NCBI GenBank assembly: GCA_023954795.1
Contig: JAGSHA010000072.1
Coordinates: forward strand, 1-11,250
DNA: 11,250 bases
From: Oceanospirillaceae bacterium
Lineage (GTDB): Bacteria; Pseudomonadota; Gammaproteobacteria; Pseudomonadales; Balneatricaceae
Direction: 5' to 3'
Position numbers and translations under genes: made by a program. This document shows, piece by piece, positions 1 to 6,196 of this stretch. Below the pieces are notes generated by a model. The model made no database searches. It was not told the DNA's origin and saw nothing but the letters and a program-made list of their open reading frames with translations. The stretch's first letter is position 1. Each line of letters starts with the position of its first letter.

Positions 1-591
1 ATCACCATCGGTGTTCGCGTATTCGCCTGTACCTGAAAGTAACAAACCATTAATGCTAACGTTGGCCCCATTTTCCAAATGCTTGTTCTTGCCCGCAAAA
101 TGTAGCTCGAAACGCTCATTGAATTCGGTGTTTAGAAAACGACGTAGTTTATGGCTGCCATCATCATAATCTTCGTAAAGCACTTCCAGCTTGCCTTCAA
201 CTTCGACACGTTGCTCCAGTAGGTCTAGCGCTTTCTGGGGCAAGCCAACTTGCTTATCTTCGGGTATAGCAACACGCAACGCTTCGGCAGGATTGGTCTT
301 GATCAACTCAGCAAGCATCTCTCGACGGGCTTCTGCCTTGGCCACCAAGTTGTTCAGCGCTTGTGCTTTATTGGCCGCACCTTGTGCCTGGGCCCATTGT
401 TTATGCGCAGAGATAAAGTCAGATGTGGTGTTCGTTGCGGTTTTCCGAGTAGCAGCCGGATTAGAATATGCGGAAGCTGCTGCGTGATCATGCTGTGGAG
501 CAGATATTGCGAGGCCCGAGGTGAATAGCAGGGCAGATGTAAGGCCCAGTGATGCAAGTATGTGTGTAGGCTTTGGCGCTTTAAGCGTCAT
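1..591 (-). CDS. Exported protein of unknown function, N-terminal part (gene runs off left edge)
   Basis: The reverse strand is open from the ATG at 591-589 to the window edge, giving 197 residues with no stop. Residues 1 to about 30 form a Sec-type signal peptide: a lysine-containing start, a hydrophobic core near residues 11-29 and a likely cleavage near AIS-A (30/31). A low-complexity Ala/Thr/Ser stretch follows. Next is a helical, charged segment (about 60-130) with A-E-A-R-R-E-M-L-A-E-L near 85-95, then an acidic YEDYDDGSH motif near 140 and beta-rich sequence. The ordering resembles N-terminal modules I have seen on large secreted proteins of marine gammaproteobacteria, but I cannot name a family or enzyme activity. 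The start is supported by GGAG at 601-598, six bases before the ATG. The leader contains a c-di-GMP-I riboswitch, so expression probably responds to cyclic di-GMP. The C-terminal function lies outside the window. Confidence 0.85.
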   Translation of the reverse strand, partial: MTLKAPKPTHILASLGLTSALLFTSGLAISAPQHDHAAASAYSNPAATRKTATNTTSDFISAHKQWAQAQGAANKAQALNNLVAKAEARREMLAELIKTNPAEALRVAIPEDKQVGLPQKALDLLEQRVEVEGKLEVLYEDYDDGSHKLRRFLNTEFNERFELHFAGKNKHLENGANVSINGLLLSGTGEYANTDGD

Positions 592-616
592 GAGAATCTC
601 CGCAAATTGGGTTTGC

Positions 617-758
617 GAAAGATCCTCAACAGCAACGTATTTACGCGCGAGGGTATACTCTCCATCGGCAGTACGGCCGTCCCCACAACAAAGATGGGAC
701 CCGTGACTTTGCGACACCTGGTTTCCCAGGTTGTGCCTTTATCCAGAGAGGATCTTTC
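617..758 (-). repeat. 11-bp inverted repeat bracketing the riboswitch (possible expression platform)
   Basis: The arms at 617-627 and 748-758 are exact reverse complements (GAAAGATCCTC / GAGGATCTTTC on the + strand), 120 bases apart, with the aptamer between them. In the transcript the upstream arm would lie at or near the 5' end and the downstream arm 25 bases before the start codon. Three bases (748-750) are shared with the extended P1 of the aptamer, so the outer stem and the full P1 could compete. Right after the downstream arm a 6-bp hairpin, CGCAAA-CCCAA-TTTGCG (617-601), abuts the GGAG ribosome binding site at 601-598. There is no U-run after either helix, which favours translational control over termination. 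The switching mechanism is inferred. Confidence 0.5.
658..750 (-). ncRNA. Cyclic-di-GMP-I (GEMM-I) riboswitch aptamer
   Basis: On the minus strand the segment has the GEMM-I layout. P1 is GGCA (737-734) with TGCC (670-667), extendable by CTCTC (750-746) with GAGAG (662-658). P2 is ACCTGG (731-726) and CCAGGT (721-716) closed by a GAAA tetraloop (725-722). Then come the conserved CGCAAAG core (713-707), the CACGGGTC/GACGGCCG receptor helix P3 (GTCCC 700-696 with GGGAC 683-679), and TGCCGATGG (670-662). Aligned from memory to the Vibrio Vc2 aptamer, the ligand-contacting G20, A47 and C92 correspond to G737, A710 and C668, all conserved. A guanine at the G20 position fits c-di-GMP rather than the cGAMP-selective variant. 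It lies 67 bases upstream of the start of the exported protein gene, on the same strand. Deviations: U in place of A43 and U in place of the first C after GCAAAG. Confidence 0.88.
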
Positions 759-768
759 AACTATATAA
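757..768 (-). promoter_or_regulatory. Candidate -10 element and start of the riboswitch transcript
   Basis: The minus strand reads TATATAGTTGAAAG from 768. TATATA (768-763) could be a -10 hexamer placing transcription start near 757-756, at the beginning of the upstream inverted-repeat arm. No good -35 hexamer is seen at 16-18 bp, so a promoter here would need an activator or be weak. Confidence 0.35.
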
Positions 769-790
769 CCGCGGTACTGTTTTCCCGCGG
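769..790. promoter_or_regulatory. CCGCGG-N10-CCGCGG symmetric element, possible operator
   Basis: Two copies of the self-complementary hexamer CCGCGG lie at 769-774 and 785-790, 16 bp centre to centre, so the same protein face could be contacted on each. The element sits directly upstream of the candidate -10 of the riboswitch transcript and occupies its spacer and -35 region. A second short palindrome, AACAT-CA-ATGTT, lies at 837-848. An operator role is inferred from position only. Confidence 0.3.
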
Positions 791-859
791 ACAGACCCTT
801 ATGGCCGATTCTCGTCAGTGAGACCGTATATCCAGCAACATCAATGTTCCCGTTGACCG

Positions 860-1201
860 TCCTTGTCCAAAGTGGATGCGTTTAGCCATTCGGGTGGTAA
901 AGCGGACATAAGATATGAAAGGCGTACGAATACGAATGCGGGTAACAAGAAGACGCATGAAGCGTGTCTGTACCTACCAAATTTCCCTACCAAAATTCAG
1001 CCAGTCAGACGAAACAGTTGTTCCCCACAACGTATTGCCAACGTCATATCGTTTGCTTTACACGCTGTAAACTGTTGTAACGGAGCGCATCCTAGCATTT
1101 ACAATTGGTTGTGTCTTATACAGTTGTGGAATAAAACATACGTTTGCCTGAATAAATAGTGATCAAATGTTCAGGAACTTTTTAACACTTTCTTATACAC
1201 C
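860..1201. other. Intergenic stretch with no supported gene
   Basis: An open frame exists at 863-1159 on the plus strand, but it lacks a ribosome binding site, its residue composition is unlike a folded bacterial protein, and it resembles no family I know. No terminator hairpin with a T-run is visible downstream of the small minus-strand gene that ends at 1202. Confidence 0.5.
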
Positions 1202-1501
1202 CTATGGATTCCCATCCTCGTCATGATTGGATAGGTCGTTTTCGTAAACGGTACTTTCTTCAGATGAAGGGACATTCTCATCAATCTCATCCCATAACAG
1301 GATAATAGGGCCAGAACTGTAATGGACGCGTTGGTGGAGCAGTCGGCGGGAGCGGCTGCGAAAGGAGGGAACCAGATGAGGTGCTGACGTCGGCAGCGTA
1401 TGGTTTGAGGATACGGATGAAGGCGCTGGCATCTGGTTGTTCGAACCTGAGCCGGCATCATCGTCGCGATGATATTTTTTAGTGTCTAGACTGTGGCGCA
1501 T
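1202..1501 (-). CDS. Hypothetical small acidic-tailed protein (99 aa)
   Basis: The ATG at 1501 follows GGAGG by five bases, a strong ribosome binding site. This start was preferred over upstream in-frame starts at 1534 and 1513, neither of which has such a site. The product has 99 residues. The first half is polar and rich in Ser, Pro, Asn and His; residues 48-60 are basic (Arg/His); residues 64-70 are hydrophobic (SGPIILL); and the last 30 residues are strongly acidic (DEIDEN, SSEES, HDEDGNP end). No domain, signal peptide or convincing membrane span is seen, and much of it looks disordered. It lies 109 bp downstream of the VpsR-like regulator on the same strand and could be cotranscribed. 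An overlapping frame (1171-1461) is less protein-like. It may be spurious: the only support is the ribosome binding site, the open frame and the ordered charge pattern. Confidence 0.42.
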   Translation of the reverse strand: MRHSLDTKKYHRDDDAGSGSNNQMPAPSSVSSNHTLPTSAPHLVPSFRSRSRRLLHQRVHYSSGPIILLWDEIDENVPSSEESTVYENDLSNHDEDGNP

Positions 1502-1610
1502 ACTTACCTCCATCCCCTGTAAGGAAATAAGCAACCTTCACGCCACTAATTTAATTCGTTTATTTACAGTAAGTTATAGCACCTATGTGAAAAGGGGGTA
1601 AGCAAAACTG

Positions 1611-3002
1611 TTAAGGTGCTGAAACATTTTTCTTTAAATCATACTTATCAATCAGGCGGTACAGCGTGACACGAGAGACCCCTAGAATTTTTGCGGTTTT
1701 TGTAATGTTGTGATGCGAATAATGCAGTCCACTTTTTACCGCGAGTTCTTCTGCATGATTACGAGCCTCGTCCAGGGACATTACTTGCAACTGAACAGGT
1801 GAAGAGGACAGTCCGAGATCCGATGGCGTTATCATTCGGTTCTCGCCCATGACCATCGCACGCCTGATACGGTTGATCATCTCGCGGATATTGCCCGGCC
1901 AGCTGTGTTTATTCATCGCCTCAATCGCTTGGTTAGAGAAGCCTTTTACCTGTGTTTCGTATTCGTGGGAGAATTTTTTGAAGAAATAACGGGCAAGCAG
2001 CTCGATATCCTCATAGCGCTCAGCGAGTGTCGGCATGTCGATATTGAGTACATTTAATCGATAGTACAGATCTTCGCGAAAGCGTCCTTCCTCAACCGCT
2101 TTCTCTAAATCGATATGAGTGGCAGCAATAACGCGCGCATTAACACGGTGGCTTTCATTACCACCGAGTCGTTCGATCGTTCGTTGTTCCAAAAAACGCA
2201 GCAGGTAGACCTGAAGCTCCAGGGGCAGGTCACCGATCTCGTCGAGGAAAATAGTACCGTTTTGTGCTGCTTCAATGCGTCCAATCTTTCGTTTATAGGC
2301 ACCGGTAAAGGCCCCTTTTTCATACCCGAACAGTTCTGCATGGATCAGCGTATCTGGCAGTGCACCGCAGTTAACGGCAATGAACGGCCCGTCGTTACGG
2401 TTTGAGCGCTGATGGATAGCGCGTGCGACCATCTCCTTCCCTGTGCCTGTGTCTCCTCCTATCATCACGGGCGCATGAACATTCGCGACTTTGCGAATCT
2501 CGTTAAAGACACGGCGCATAGGTTCACTGGCTCCGACCATCTCCGTTTGTTCATACTCATTTATCCCCTGGCTTTCGAGGGAACGTAAAAGGGCGATGCC
2601 ATAAGCATGACCTAACGTTGCTTTCAGATAATCCAAGCTATTGTCGAGCGGCAACGTGAAGTAATCATAGAAGTTGGCACAGATCATCCGCTGGAAGTTC
2701 GCATCCAACAGGTCGTTGTGTTCAACCAAAGCAATCCATATCGTGTTGTATTCACGACCCACAATCTCCATCGCCTGTTGGCGTTGAATATCGGATAGGT
2801 GGCTTAGATACACCAAGCCGACCAAGTAGTGATGTGCATGAATGCAGGCTTTGGCTCTTGGTGGACTTGTAACGCGGTCAAGTGCCCAATCTGAGAATTG
2901 AAAGTTATCAATATTGCTGGGGTGATACTCGGCTAAGTCTACATATAGTGCCTTCCGTATACCCCCATCGTCTCGTTGTGTGAGTTGAGTGTTGGGGTTC
3001 AT
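1611..3002 (-). CDS. VpsR-like sigma-54 activator family transcriptional regulator
   Basis: The predicted 463-residue protein has the three-part layout of NtrC/VpsR enhancer-binding proteins. Residues about 15-140 form a degenerate receiver-like domain; no clear phospho-acceptor Asp is visible in the expected strand (HHYLVGLVYLS). Residues about 153-385 are the AAA+ domain with Walker A GDTGTGKE (183-190), the sigma-54 contact loop GAFTGA (230-235), Walker B IFLDEIGD (251-258), a FREDLYYRLNV arginine-finger region (308-318) and WPGNIRE (368-374). Residues about 430-455 are a Fis-type helix-turn-helix (ITKTAKILGVSRVTLYRLI). VpsR of Vibrio cholerae activates biofilm polysaccharide genes with c-di-GMP; a similar role here is inferred. 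The ATG at 3002-3000 has AAGG eight bases upstream and begins the family-like sequence. An open extension to 3113 would run through the palindrome cluster and is not conserved-looking. It is transcribed divergently from gspA. Confidence 0.9.
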   Translation of the reverse strand: MNPNTQLTQRDDGGIRKALYVDLAEYHPSNIDNFQFSDWALDRVTSPPRAKACIHAHHYLVGLVYLSHLSDIQRQQAMEIVGREYNTIWIALVEHNDLLDANFQRMICANFYDYFTLPLDNSLDYLKATLGHAYGIALLRSLESQGINEYEQTEMVGASEPMRRVFNEIRKVANVHAPVMIGGDTGTGKEMVARAIHQRSNRNDGPFIAVNCGALPDTLIHAELFGYEKGAFTGAYKRKIGRIEAAQNGTIFLDEIGDLPLELQVYLLRFLEQRTIERLGGNESHRVNARVIAATHIDLEKAVEEGRFREDLYYRLNVLNIDMPTLAERYEDIELLARYFFKKFSHEYETQVKGFSNQAIEAMNKHSWPGNIREMINRIRRAMVMGENRMITPSDLGLSSSPVQLQVMSLDEARNHAEELAVKSGLHYSHHNITKTAKILGVSRVTLYRLIDKYDLKKNVSAP

Positions 3003-3032
3003 GGTAAAGACCTTGTCTATTAAAGTGAACAA

Positions 3033-3094
3033 ATGTTTACAAAACATCCAACCACTAGGTGGTTTAAGTTTAGCCTTTGATACGCAACATGTTG
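3033..3094. promoter_or_regulatory. Cluster of palindromes in the divergent regulator/gspA region
   Basis: Three perfect short palindromes lie just upstream of the regulator gene: ATGTTT-ACA-AAACAT (3033-3047), AACCAC-TAG-GTGGTT (3050-3064) and CAACATGTTG (3085-3094). The AACAT/ATGTT half-site also recurs at about 3099 and 3122. The arrangement fits binding sites for a dimeric regulator, possibly the divergent VpsR-like protein itself. No canonical sigma-54 promoter (GG-N10-GC with a TGGCAC context) was found nearby. Confidence 0.4.
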
Positions 3095-3201
3095 TGAAAA
3101 CATTGCAATACATCTGTGTTCAACATGCGTTCCATTTAAGTAGCGTTTGTCAGCGATCTGAACGCAGTGCAGGGGAGGTTGTAAGAGTAGCTGTACGAAT
3201 A

Positions 3202-3232
3202 TTGAGCATTTGGCGTCCAGGGGTTCTATATT
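3202..3232 (+). promoter_or_regulatory. gspA: Candidate sigma-70 promoter for gspAB
   Basis: TTGAGC (3202-3207) and TATATT (3227-3232) are separated by 19 bp, longer than the usual 17. Transcription would start near 3239, about 20 bases before the gspA ATG, leaving room for the AAGGGA ribosome binding site at 3245-3250. Support is by eye only. Confidence 0.35.
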
Positions 3233-3259
3233 GGTATGTGTAACCAAGGGATACTTACC

Positions 3260-4951
3260 ATGTACAGTAACTACTTTGGATTATCCGAACCGCCATTTGC
3301 GATTGCTCCAGACCCTCGCTTCCTATTCATGAGTGAACAACATCGCGAGGCACTGGCACATTTACTTTACGGTATAAATAGCAACGGCGGATTTGTGCTG
3401 CTGACGGGCGAGGTTGGCACTGGTAAAACGACAGTATCCCGCTGTTTACTGGAGCAGCTACCGGAAAACACTGAGGTAGCCTTCGTTCTTAATCCGCAAT
3501 ACAGCGCAATAGAACTGCTCGCCGCGATTTGTGACGATCTACGAATTTGTTGTGCCAAAAATAGTGAGTTGAAAGATTATGTCGATTCAATCAATCGACA
3601 TCTTTTGGACAATCATCGCAACGATAAACATACGGTCCTGATTATCGATGAAGCCCAAAACTTATCTGCAGATGTACTCGAAACCATTCGTTTGCTGACC
3701 AACTTGGAGACAAACACGCAGAAGCTGTTACAAATTATTCTGATCGGACAACCTGAACTGACCGAAAAACTGTCAAAACCAGAACTAAGACAAGTCAATC
3801 AGCGAATCACTGCGCGCTACCATCTGCGGGCGCTATCACAAAATGAGTTACCTGCGTATGTTGCACACCGTTTGTCGGTAGCAGGTGTTGACGGGCAGTT
3901 ATTTCCTCCTTCCTCTATCAAACGCCTCTATCGCCTGACAAAAGGCATTCCAAGGTTAGTGAATATTATATGTGATAGGGCGTTATTGGGAGCTTATGTA
4001 CAGAGGGAGAGTCGGGTGGAAGCGGGCACGTTAGGCAAAGCCGCCAATGAGGTGTTTGGTGAAACGTCGGATGGCCGATCATCCACTGCATGGTATTCAA
4101 GACCGACAGTGATGATTGGGTCATTAGTTGTCATTATTGCTTTGAGTTTGGTGCTGTCTAAGAGCATGCCGGGAAATAATCTGTTTGAGAGCTTACAGAC
4201 GGTTACACATCAGATAAGCGACCCGCTGCCTAACGATGCAAGCACCTTAACGTCTTCAGAGGAAAAGATTACCGATCAGAGTGATCAAACCGTTATTGGC
4301 GGACAGGAACTGTCTAATCCTGCTAATTGGCAATGGCCAACCGGTACGGACACCCGTCGCACCGAAGTCCAGGCTTATAAGACATTGATGCAGCAATGGG
4401 GTCTTAATTATGAACCCAGGAAGCAGCCTGCAGTATGTCGGTATGCAGAAGCTAACGGTCTCAGATGTCTCTTCAAAATCGGTAGTTTAGATGAGCTGAT
4501 TAACCTGAATCATCCTGCAGTGATCAGCTTGTTTAACGCCAAAGGGCAAAGCTTTTACGCGACGTTATTAGGCGTACACGACGGCGTGGCCAAGGTGTTT
4601 ATTGCTGGTGAAGTTCGCTTAGTAGGCATAGAAGATCTTAAGCTGTGGGTCGAGGGGAAATACACCGTTGTTTGGCGCGTTCCTCAGCATTACAAAGCGC
4701 CTATTCATCCGGGCACAGAGGGGCCGGAGGTGATCTGGCTGGATCGTCAACTCGCATTTTCTCAAAGTCGGGCGCCACGTTATTTCCGTTTTCAAAAATA
4801 TGATAACGGGCTGGTAAGGCAAGTTAAGCGATTTCAGGAAAGTCATGGGTTAGTACCAGACGGTGTTGTCGGACCTCATACGGCCATTCTTTTGAATTCT
4901 GTTACTCAGAAAGATGATCCAATACTTGAAGCAAAAGAGGGAGGCGTGTGA
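3260..4951 (+). CDS. gspA: GspA/ExeA family ATPase, type II secretion secretin-assembly protein
   Basis: The product has 563 residues. It begins with the family signature YFGLSEPPFAIAPDPRFLF, followed by an AAA ATPase domain with Walker A GEVGTGKT (50-57) and Walker B TVLIIDEAQNL (125-135), and the GIPRLVNIICDRALLGAY region (229-246). A single membrane span covers about 283-299. The periplasmic part has a Ser/Thr/Asp-rich linker (about 305-360), a C39-peptidase-like region (about 375-478) with no evident catalytic set, and a C-terminal peptidoglycan-binding domain (about 513-547; VKRFQESHGLVPDGVVGP). In Aeromonas, ExeA forms a complex with ExeB, binds peptidoglycan and drives assembly of the ExeD secretin in the outer membrane. 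The start at 3260 is preferred over an in-frame ATG at 3236 because AAGGGA lies nine bases upstream and the family begins at MYSNYFGL. It is followed directly by gspB, the typical gspAB pair. No other T2SS gene is in the window. Confidence 0.95.
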   Translation: MYSNYFGLSEPPFAIAPDPRFLFMSEQHREALAHLLYGINSNGGFVLLTGEVGTGKTTVSRCLLEQLPENTEVAFVLNPQYSAIELLAAICDDLRICCAKNSELKDYVDSINRHLLDNHRNDKHTVLIIDEAQNLSADVLETIRLLTNLETNTQKLLQIILIGQPELTEKLSKPELRQVNQRITARYHLRALSQNELPAYVAHRLSVAGVDGQLFPPSSIKRLYRLTKGIPRLVNIICDRALLGAYVQRESRVEAGTLGKAANEVFGETSDGRSSTAWYSRPTVMIGSLVVIIALSLVLSKSMPGNNLFESLQTVTHQISDPLPNDASTLTSSEEKITDQSDQTVIGGQELSNPANWQWPTGTDTRRTEVQAYKTLMQQWGLNYEPRKQPAVCRYAEANGLRCLFKIGSLDELINLNHPAVISLFNAKGQSFYATLLGVHDGVAKVFIAGEVRLVGIEDLKLWVEGKYTVVWRVPQHYKAPIHPGTEGPEVIWLDRQLAFSQSRAPRYFRFQKYDNGLVRQVKRFQESHGLVPDGVVGPHTAILLNSVTQKDDPILEAKEGGV

Positions 4952-4952
4952 T

Positions 4953-5774
4953 ATGTCCTATATCCTCGATGCACTTAAGCATTCAGATCACGACCGAAAT
5001 CGCGGGCGTATTCCTGATATTCAAACTCAAACATTGCCATTACCTGAAACGCCCAGCAATAAATCTGCTTCCTATCTATTGGCAGGTGCTGTTTTTGTCG
5101 GGATTGTGATTGTGCTGACAGGTGGCACCGTTCTGTTATCACAGTTTTCAGCATCTTCGGTTCAGCAGGATGCACCTGCGTCCGTGGTCACTACAAAGAC
5201 CCTCGGTGACACCAAAACGGTGACGGTTAAGCTGCCCATTGATGCCAAAGATCCCCCGCTGAGAAATGATGATTGGTTGTTATCGGCGGAGGTGCTTTCC
5301 GATGTAGAGAACGTAAAAATTCGCACGGCCAGTGCACGCGCAAGTGATATGTCTGTTGCCCCAACACGGTATGCGGACAATCTTAAGCCACAGAAGGCTG
5401 CCTCATTAACGAAAAAGCCTCAATCCGTTCAGAAACCAGCTGCCAAAACGATTGCTAAGGTCACTCAGTCACCCGTTCCTGTTGCGTCATTGCCGCCCTC
5501 TGTTACAAAAGAGGCCGTACCTTCTATTCCCGACCCCTATGCCGGTATACCACATCAGAAGCAGTTGCCTTCCACGTTTCAAAAAGCGTTACCAGATCTC
5601 ACATTCAGCGTTCACATCTTCTCGTCTAAACCTGCCTCAAGAATGGTCAAAATTAACGGCCAGCGCTTACGTGAAGGTGATCCAATTGCAGCGGGATTGA
5701 CCCTAAAGCAGATTACCCAGGACGGTGTGATTCTTAGCTATAAAAACAGGCAATTTTGGATCAACGCTCGCTGA
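4953..5774 (+). CDS. gspB: GspB/ExeB family type II secretion assembly protein
   Basis: The product has 273 residues. It opens with the GspB signature MSYILDALKHSDHDR, a short cytoplasmic segment, then one membrane span (about 41-63), a long periplasmic Ala/Pro/Lys/Thr-rich linker (about 65-200) and a conserved C-terminal domain (about 210-273: LPDLTFSVHIFSS, MVKINGQRLREGD, GVILSYKNRQFWI). GspB works with GspA as an inner-membrane complex that helps place the secretin across peptidoglycan, and its proline-rich linker resembles a TonB-like reach through the periplasm. The ATG at 4953 lies one base after the gspA stop and has AGAGGGAGG upstream within the end of gspA, so translation is probably coupled. 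An upstream in-frame ATG at 4914 overlaps gspA and is rejected. No clear terminator follows the stop. Confidence 0.94.
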   Translation: MSYILDALKHSDHDRNRGRIPDIQTQTLPLPETPSNKSASYLLAGAVFVGIVIVLTGGTVLLSQFSASSVQQDAPASVVTTKTLGDTKTVTVKLPIDAKDPPLRNDDWLLSAEVLSDVENVKIRTASARASDMSVAPTRYADNLKPQKAASLTKKPQSVQKPAAKTIAKVTQSPVPVASLPPSVTKEAVPSIPDPYAGIPHQKQLPSTFQKALPDLTFSVHIFSSKPASRMVKINGQRLREGDPIAAGLTLKQITQDGVILSYKNRQFWINAR

Positions 5775-6196
5775 GCATTCAGAATGCCTATCCATCGAGC
5801 TCGAGCGTATTAAACCCTGTCATGCTCATCGGAAGACCTATATTGCGCGTGATTCTATGGTGATGAGATCGTTGTGAGCTATAGCCAGACGACGAATAGG
5901 GTGGTTAAACCTGTTTTGCATCCTGATGCTCCTGACAACTGATGATTAACCGATTGGTCTGATTCGTTAAATTGGTTGTTGTCTCAGGTGATGAGAATTA
6001 GAGCAGGCGTTTTCTTTTCTCTATTACAAGTCGTTACATCTCTGCACAACTCACTACATCCGCCGCAAATCCTGTTTACAGCGTATAGGTACTCTAGCCA
6101 TATCGAACTTTTGCATACCAGCAGCCCCCCTTCCTGCTGAAGTGAAGTTCTTGAATAAAAACAAATAAAAATGCGCTACTGCGGAGGACGAACACA
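5775..6196. other. 422-bp intergenic region upstream of the porin
   Basis: I find no gene here; the only open frame, on the minus strand (6054-6260), is antisense to the porin start. No convincing terminator for gspAB is visible, and no promoter with good -35 and -10 hexamers was found. A small stem CAGCAG (6119-6124) / CTGCTG (6134-6139) with a C-rich 9-base loop lies about 45 bases before the porin ribosome binding site and could be part of its leader. An A-rich tract (6154-6171) precedes GGAGG at 6183-6187. Confidence 0.5.

Noticed and set aside
191..528. Plus-strand open frames at the left edge
   Set aside because: They are antisense to the signal-peptide-bearing minus-strand gene, which has a ribosome binding site and a riboswitch leader.
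863..1159. 98-codon plus-strand open frame
   Set aside because: There is no ribosome binding site and no family resemblance, and its composition looks like translated noncoding DNA.
1578..1620. AGCACCT/AGGTGCT inverted repeat as terminator of the regulator gene
   Set aside because: The arms are seven bases with a 29-base loop, one overlaps the stop codon, and no T-run follows.
2580..2592. LLRS in the regulator as the FleQ-type LFRS c-di-GMP motif
   Set aside because: In FleQ the motif sits right before the AAA+ start. Here it is about 15 residues earlier, so equivalence is not supported.
3003..3113. N-terminal extension of the VpsR-like regulator from an in-frame ATG at 3113
   Set aside because: It runs through the palindrome cluster, has unlikely Cys-rich sequence and no ribosome binding site; the ATG at 3002 has AAGG at good spacing.
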